From NCBI GenBank assembly GCA_021295965.1, contig JAGWBI010000025.1:1-36411 (forward strand): 36,411 nt of DNA. The letters run 5' to 3'. The number at the start of each line of letters is the position of its first letter. Position 1 is the first letter of the stretch. A program made the translations under genes and the position numbers. The notes beneath the pieces are model-generated. The model was not told where the DNA came from and did no database searches. It was given only the letters and a program-made list of their open reading frames with translations. Shown here in pieces: positions 32,095-36,411 of the stretch. The DNA comes from Dehalococcoidia bacterium. Its GTDB lineage: Bacteria; Chloroflexota; Dehalococcoidia; Lucifugimonadales; UBA3495.

Positions 32095-34377
32095 TTACGG
32101 GCGCGGTACGAATACCGCTCCGGACACTTTCAACGCCTCAATCTCCGCTGCCGAATATCCTGCTTCCGCCAGGATCTCATCGGTGTGTTGCCCGAAATAA
32201 GGCGCCGGCGGACCCAGCCGAGGCGGCGTAGCCGACAGTCGAGCCGTCGTGCCCGAGTGGTCCACGCTTCCCCAAACCATGTGGTCCCGGGTCTGGATGA
32301 ACCCGGCGTTTCGCACTACTGGGTCGTTCCGGTAATCTTCCATGGTCAGGTTCGGTGTGACCGACACGCCGCAGGGACGCAGCCGCTGCATCCAGTGTTC
32401 GATGGTGTCGCCGGCTATGGCCGCCGCCACCATATCCGTATCAGCGTCTCCCGGCTCAATGCCCATTTCCGCCAGCATCGCCCCGAAACTTGCGTCGTAC
32501 GGGCAATGCAGGTACAACCACCCATCCGCGGCCTGATACAGCCGCGAACGGTTGGAGTAACCACGGGCGTCCAAACCTTCTATATCCGTCCGCTGGTATC
32601 CCTCGTAGTCCAGGAAATACGGCGATTGCAGGATTCCCGCCGTCAGCGCCAGCCCGCTATCCACCGATTGCCCCTGGCCCGTCCGGTTCCGCTCGTGCAG
32701 AGCCAGCGCCACCGCGTAGGCTCCCATCAGTCCGGTACCGTAGTCATTGACCGCGTATGGAGCCAGCATCGGCTTGCCGTCGCGTCCGCCGCGCCGCACC
32801 TGCATCCCGCTGGTGCCTTGCGCCAACTGCTCCCAGCCGGCCCTCTCCGACCAGGGCCCATCGTATCCAAACGCGTTCAGCGACGCATAAACGATATCGG
32901 GTTTCACCTTCCTCACTGCTTCGTATCCAAGCCCCAGCCGCTCCACCGCCGATTTGCGGTTGTTTTCCACTATCACATCGGCGTTCTCCACCAACTTCCA
33001 GAAAACGTCGCGCCCCTCGTCGGTTTTCAGGTTCAGCATGATGCTGCGCTTGCCCCGATTCACGTCAATGTATCCCACGGGATCCAAAGTGCGCGTCGGG
33101 TCGTCGATCTTGATAACGTCCGCGCCGAACTCGCCCAGCGTCCGACCACAGGTCGGCCCGGCGAGGATGATGCACAGGTCGAGCACCCGAACCCCTTGCA
33201 GCGCGGACATGATGTCCCCGTTGCCGTTGCCTGCAGCGGGCCGCGCCGGTGCGGATTCCAGCTCCGCCAGCACTTCGTCGGTATGCTCGCCCAACCGTGG
33301 CGCAGATCCCCGTATTTTTCCCGGTGTCCCACGCAGCCGCACCTGCACCCCCGGTTGTTTCATACGTCCTCGTTCTGCGTCTTCCACCTCCTCCACCATC
33401 TTGCTGGACACCGCGTGCTCGTGGACCAGCCATTCGTCCACCGTCTTGCACACCGTACATGCGCCGCCCTGGGCGTTGATATCCGCCTCCCATTGCCAGG
33501 CCGTACGCTCCTTGAACATTTCCGCAAACCGCTCTTGCCACATCCCCAGCGTATCTGGGTCCACCGGTCGGCCGAACAGGGGTACCACTTCGTCGATCCA
33601 TTCGGTGCGCCCCGCCGCCGTCAGCGTCTGCCGCGCGAACCGCTCGAACATTCCGTGGTGGTACACCCACCGTCCGTCGGCGCACTCGTAAGGGTGAGAC
33701 ATCACAGCGCGAGGGAAGTCGAACTGGTCAACGTATTCGTAGTTGTTGAATTTGATGATGCGACTGCCCATCGCGGTGAACATCGCCGAATGCAACGGCA
33801 CCTCGATGCGCTGTCCCTTACCCGTCTTGTCCCGCGCGTTTATCGCCATCGCCACCGAGACCGATCCCAGCAGCGCCGAAAACGTGCTCGCGATGGGTAG
33901 CGGCGTGAACAGCGGATCACCGCCGCTTTCGCCGGTTTCGGGATAAAAACCCGTTTCTGCGCTGATGACCGGGTCCCATCCCGGCTCGTTGCGGCTGGGA
34001 TGTTCCTCCCCGTAACCCGGCAGCGAGCAGTAGATCAAGCCCTGGTTGCTGGCGGACAGGTCGCTGTAACCGATACCCAGCCGTTCCGCTACGCTTGGCC
34101 GGAAGTTCTCAATTACCACGTCGGCCCGCGAGACCAACCGACGGGCGTTTTCTCTCCCGGTGTCGGTTTTTAGGTCCAGCGTCACCGACCGCTTGCCCCG
34201 ATTCCACGTGGCAAACGCCGGCTCGGAGCGCGCCGGATCTCCTCCGGGCCGCTCCACCTTTATAACGTGCGCCCCCTGGTCGGACAGCAGCATTCCGAGC
34301 ATGGGCCCGGGCACGTATTGTCCGAACTCTACCACGTGAATGTCGCGCAACGCGCCCGCAGTGCCGTTAGCAGTCAT
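32095..34377 (-). CDS. Tandem CaiB/BaiF class III CoA-transferase (two fused domains)
   Basis: 760 residues with two family III CoA-transferase units. Unit 1 (about 8-395) begins IHVVEFGQYVPGPMLGMLLS and has HVIKVERPGGDPARSEPAF, FETWNRGKRS-type FATWNRGKRSVTLDLK and RNEPGWDPVISAETGF. Unit 2 (about 400-760) begins MSALQGVRVLDLCIILAGPT and has DVNRGKRSIMLNLK and RAGWEQLAQGTSGMQV. The Asp expected as the catalytic nucleophile is present in unit 1 (GWDPV) but reads Glu in unit 2 (GWEQL), so only one unit may be fully competent. The ATG at 34377 follows CAGGAG by 7 bases. Class III enzymes normally dimerise as interlocked rings, so a fused pair would be a built-in heterodimer. CoA donor and acceptor unknown. 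Confidence 0.9.
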   Translation of the reverse strand: MTANGTAGALRDIHVVEFGQYVPGPMLGMLLSDQGAHVIKVERPGGDPARSEPAFATWNRGKRSVTLDLKTDTGRENARRLVSRADVVIENFRPSVAERLGIGYSDLSASNQGLIYCSLPGYGEEHPSRNEPGWDPVISAETGFYPETGESGGDPLFTPLPIASTFSALLGSVSVAMAINARDKTGKGQRIEVPLHSAMFTAMGSRIIKFNNYEYVDQFDFPRAVMSHPYECADGRWVYHHGMFERFARQTLTAAGRTEWIDEVVPLFGRPVDPDTLGMWQERFAEMFKERTAWQWEADINAQGGACTVCKTVDEWLVHEHAVSSKMVEEVEDAERGRMKQPGVQVRLRGTPGKIRGSAPRLGEHTDEVLAELESAPARPAAGNGNGDIMSALQGVRVLDLCIILAGPTCGRTLGEFGADVIKIDDPTRTLDPVGYIDVNRGKRSIMLNLKTDEGRDVFWKLVENADVIVENNRKSAVERLGLGYEAVRKVKPDIVYASLNAFGYDGPWSERAGWEQLAQGTSGMQVRRGGRDGKPMLAPYAVNDYGTGLMGAYAVALALHERNRTGQGQSVDSGLALTAGILQSPYFLDYEGYQRTDIEGLDARGYSNRSRLYQAADGWLYLHCPYDASFGAMLAEMGIEPGDADTDMVAAAIAGDTIEHWMQRLRPCGVSVTPNLTMEDYRNDPVVRNAGFIQTRDHMVWGSVDHSGTTARLSATPPRLGPPAPYFGQHTDEILAEAGYSAAEIEALKVSGAVFVPRP

Positions 34378-34381
34378 GGTT

Positions 34382-34855
34382 TTACTCCTGAGTTGAATTC
34401 TCTCCGTCCAGGCCGGGCGGCGGCTCGTCAAAGGGCACGCCGTTGGCTTCCGCCTGCCGCTGGCGATCAAGCCATCGCAACCAGCGTTCCTGCTGTTCAT
34501 ACCGGCCTTCCGTGCGCCCTTCGGCCAGCCCCTCTGCTAGCCCCTCATTCCGCGCCCTTTCCCGAGTGCGCTGCCGATACCATGCACCGAACACCATGTC
34601 GATTGCCTCCGTCAAGATGTACGCGATTGGCAGGGCAAAGCCAATATTGGGCGCGCCGGCGGCGATTATCGCGACGGCCTGCCCGTCCCAGCTCAGCCCA
34701 GCGGTGGTGTTGACGCTGTTTTAACTGCTTATGGCGGTAAGTATAAGCCAAACCGTGGTGAAGACGCTGGAAAACCAACGAATTAACCTGGTCGGTATAT
34801 TGAGAATGCCAGTGCGTTCTTCCCAAGGGTCCCGGCTATCTCCAGGGCTTCTCAT
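34382..34855 (-). pseudogene. Small membrane protein with EGxAEG-type repeat tail, interrupted by an in-frame TAA
   Basis: Read from ATG 34855, the frame gives 44 residues including a hydrophobic helix (WFSSVFTTVWLILTAISS), then TAA at 34721-34723. The same frame continues with a second hydrophobic stretch (AVAIIAAGAPNIGFALPIAY), then WYRQRTRERARNEGLAEG, LAEGRTEGRYEQQERW and an end in VPFDEPPPGLDGENSTQE. As one protein it would be 157 residues with two membrane helices and a charged coiled tail, coherent enough that the TAA looks like a disruption. A partial product of 71 residues could start at ATG 34597, which has GGAGG 8 bases upstream. It lies between the FAD oxidoreductase (18 bases after its stop) and the CoA-transferase (4 bases before its start). 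Function unknown. Confidence 0.66.
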
Positions 34856-34873
34856 GTCCCGCCAAAGTGCGCC

Positions 34874-36010
34874 TTAATCACCGCGAGTGCCGCCAAACCG
34901 CTCCGGTTCGCAACCTTTCAAACTCACGTCCGTCGCCCCGTTGGCGATAATCTCCGCGATCCCCTTGCCCATTGCCGGTCCCAACAGAATTCCCTTCTTC
35001 TGTCCGCCAGTGCTGATGAAAACGTTATCCCAGCCCGGCGCCCGGCCTATGATGGGCAGCCAGTCCGGCGTGACCGGACGCAGGCATGCGGTATGCAGTA
35101 CCTCCTCCGCATCGGCCAGGGAGGGCATCAGCCGCACTGCTCGCTGCATGATGCTTGCCCGCGCCTCTTCGGTGAGAGACAGATCGAACCCTGCGTCTTC
35201 TTCAGTGGAACCGCACCAGATTAGACCGTCCGTCTTGTCATACATGGAGCTCCCGCCGCCGATCAGTTCGTAGGTCAAACCCGGTCCGCTGGGTTTGACC
35301 CTGATGATTTGTCCTTTCAACGGGTCAACGGGAATCGCGATGTCCAACCACTGCTCAGCGGTGCGGCACCACGGACCGGCGGCGATCAACAAAGAGCCAC
35401 ACGGTATCTCACCATCGTTGGTCACTACCGACTCCACACCCCCTTCGCCCACGCGCAGTCCCACCGCGCTTCCCGTTACGATTCGCGCCCCCCGCTTTTC
35501 GGCGGCGGCGGCCAGCGCCTGTGTAAATTCCATCCCATCCAGCGCGCCGTTGCCCACTGCGCGAACGCCGGCAATGACTTCGCCAGTCAAACGCGGCTCC
35601 AGCGCCAAAACGTCTTCCCGTTCCAGCCACTCCGCCGAAAATCCGGGTTCCGGCGCGTTGTTGAAAATCTGCACTGTTTCCCGCAGTTCCTCGAGTTCCC
35701 CTTCATCCAGCGCAACTTTGAGTATGGAAGTAATCCGTCCGTGGTAGTCAATGCCCGTTTCGGCCGGCAGCGACTCCCATAGTTCCCGGTGCAATCGAAA
35801 CGACTGCAATGCCATCGGCTGCAGCGGTTCAGGCCAACCGTGCCCTTCCAGCGGATTCAATCCGCCCGCGTTGTATCCCGACGCCGCCTGCGCCACACCG
35901 TCCCGCTCTATGATGGTCGCCTTGACCCCGTTTTCGGCCAAATAATAACCAGCGGCGCAACCCGCGGCGCCCCCGCCGATGATCACGACATCTGCAACTT
36001 GATCGCTCAT
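34874..36010 (-). CDS. FAD-dependent oxidoreductase, DAO (glycine/D-amino acid oxidase) family
   Basis: 378-residue flavoprotein. The FAD-binding Rossmann motif VVIIGGGAAGCAAGYYLAEN is at the N-terminus, with E (TIIERDGVAQAASGYNAGGL) binding the ribose. Later blocks GSLLIAAGPWCRTAEQWLDI, PVDPLKGQIIRVKP, RPVTPDWLPIIGRAPGWDNV and ISTGGQKKGILLGPAMGKGI are typical of the DAO family. The ATG at 36010 has AGGA 7-8 bases upstream. It appears to head an operon with the interrupted membrane gene and the tandem CoA-transferase. Substrate is probably an amine or amino acid, not determinable here. Confidence 0.9.
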   Translation of the reverse strand: MSDQVADVVIIGGGAAGCAAGYYLAENGVKATIIERDGVAQAASGYNAGGLNPLEGHGWPEPLQPMALQSFRLHRELWESLPAETGIDYHGRITSILKVALDEGELEELRETVQIFNNAPEPGFSAEWLEREDVLALEPRLTGEVIAGVRAVGNGALDGMEFTQALAAAAEKRGARIVTGSAVGLRVGEGGVESVVTNDGEIPCGSLLIAAGPWCRTAEQWLDIAIPVDPLKGQIIRVKPSGPGLTYELIGGGSSMYDKTDGLIWCGSTEEDAGFDLSLTEEARASIMQRAVRLMPSLADAEEVLHTACLRPVTPDWLPIIGRAPGWDNVFISTGGQKKGILLGPAMGKGIAEIIANGATDVSLKGCEPERFGGTRGD

Positions 36011-36058
36011 TTTTCGTTCCTGACTGACCTTAATGGCCAGTGTAAAATTGCGTTAGGA

Positions 36059-36064
36059 TATAAT
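36059..36064 (+). promoter_or_regulatory. -10 element of the FmdB-like gene
   Basis: Perfect TATAAT with a predicted start near 36071, immediately before the SD GGGAGGTG (36072-36079); the leader would be only about 12 bases. Confidence 0.6.
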
Positions 36065-36082
36065 CACCGGTGGGAGGTGTCT

Positions 36083-36334
36083 ATGCCAATCTACGAGTAC
36101 CGTTGCGCGTCCTGTGGTAACGAATTCGAATCCATTCGTCCCGTGTCCCGCGCCGATGATCCTATCGATTGCAAATCCTGTGGCCAACCGCCCACCCGAC
36201 AGATTTCCAACTTCTCATTCAAGTCGGACACCTTCACGTCGCCCAAGCTCCGCAACCGCCCCGGCGAAACATTCCGCGGAAGTCAACCCGACAGCGAAGC
36301 GAACGAGACCGGCGCCGGCCAACCGGCCAACTAG
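36083..36334 (+). CDS. FmdB-family zinc-ribbon protein
   Basis: 83-residue small protein: MPIYEYRCASCGNEFE with CxxC and CKSCGQPPTR with a second CxxC make a single zinc ribbon, as in FmdB/putative regulatory proteins. The rest is a low-complexity, Ser/Gly/Pro-rich tail. The start ATG 36083 has a strong SD (GGGAGGTG) at short distance. The role of the family is not established; DNA- or protein-binding is assumed. Confidence 0.88.
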   Translation: MPIYEYRCASCGNEFESIRPVSRADDPIDCKSCGQPPTRQISNFSFKSDTFTSPKLRNRPGETFRGSQPDSEANETGAGQPAN

Positions 36335-36411
36335 GGTTGGGCCGCGCGCGCCTCGTTGCAGGCTATGCAGGTGCAGGCCGCCCGCAACGCTCGGTACGTG
36401 TAGATCCCGGT
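36331..36411 (-). CDS. C-terminal end of an unidentified minus-strand frame (partial)
   Basis: From the right edge the minus strand reads 26 codons (GIYTYRALRAACTCIACNEA, then RAAQP) to a TAG at 36331-36333, overlapping the FmdB-like stop by 4 bases in convergent orientation. Three closely spaced Cys residues (CTCIAC) are present. It is too short to identify and may be chance; longer upstream sequence would decide. Confidence 0.3.
   Translation of the reverse strand, partial: TGIYTYRALRAACTCIACNEARAAQP

Noticed and set aside
32185-33900. Plus-strand open frame of 571 codons antisense to the CoA-transferase
   Set aside because: Arg/His-rich shadow without recognisable domains.

Overview
The window looks like a chromosomal segment of a high-GC bacterium, most likely a member of the Chloroflexota (Dehalococcoidia/SAR202-like). 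This is an inference from gene content: an F420-type LLM oxidoreductase, class III CoA-transferases, a thiolase plus HMG-CoA-synthase/DUF35 pair, NfeD with slipin, and a CobN-type cobaltochelatase served by a fused ChlI/ChlD-type ATPase. There is no rRNA marker, so the assignment stays tentative. No tRNA, rRNA, CRISPR array or transposase gene was recognised.

Layout. (1) 1-6983, minus strand: a cobalamin operon behind a near-consensus sigma70-type promoter, a textbook cobalamin riboswitch and an intrinsic terminator. Its genes in order are cbiE, a two-helix membrane protein, cobN, a conserved unknown and a ChlI/ChlD-type ATPase cut by the window edge. (2) 7181-9108, minus: minC-minD-minE with overlapping ends. 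(3) 9242-13259, minus: an operon of HMG-CoA-synthase/DUF35 fusion, then a jelly-roll plus nucleoside-deoxyribosyltransferase/TIR-like fusion of visibly lower GC, then a thiolase. It ends at a perfect terminator, followed by a VOC (glyoxalase-fold) gene broken by an in-frame TAG. (4) 13356-15765, plus: S41 lipoprotein protease, smpB, gamma-carbonic anhydrase. (5) 15824-16768, minus: LLM oxidoreductase. (6) 17251-23560, plus: histidine operon hisZ-hisG-(zinc-dependent phospholipase C-like)-hisD-hisC-hisB. (7) 23767-27531: an orphan 90-residue gene, an enoyl-CoA hydratase-like gene (minus), then nfeD and slipin. (8) 27637-36411: meaB (minus), an SDR (plus), a cysteinyl-tRNA synthetase fused to a family-2 glycosyltransferase (minus), a double CaiB/BaiF CoA-transferase (minus), a small membrane-protein gene with an in-frame TAA, an FAD oxidoreductase (minus), an FmdB-like zinc ribbon (plus) and the tail of one more minus-strand frame.

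Genes that probably work together: CobN with the ChlI/ChlD ATPase inserts cobalt into the corrin ring while CbiE methylates it, all under B12 feedback; MinC/D/E place the septum; NfeD and slipin form a membrane quality-control pair; thiolase and HMGCS-DUF35 probably form an acyl-CoA condensing complex; hisZ/G/D/C/B give part of the histidine pathway.

The most unusual items are the CysRS-glycosyltransferase fusion, the lectin-fold/NDT-TIR-like protein inside a thiolase operon, two uncharacterised proteins in the B12-riboswitch operon, two genes interrupted by single in-frame stops, and a family of 'GGGGC...GCCCC' intergenic palindromes (seven copies seen) alongside two MITE-like inverted-repeat elements that share their terminal bases.
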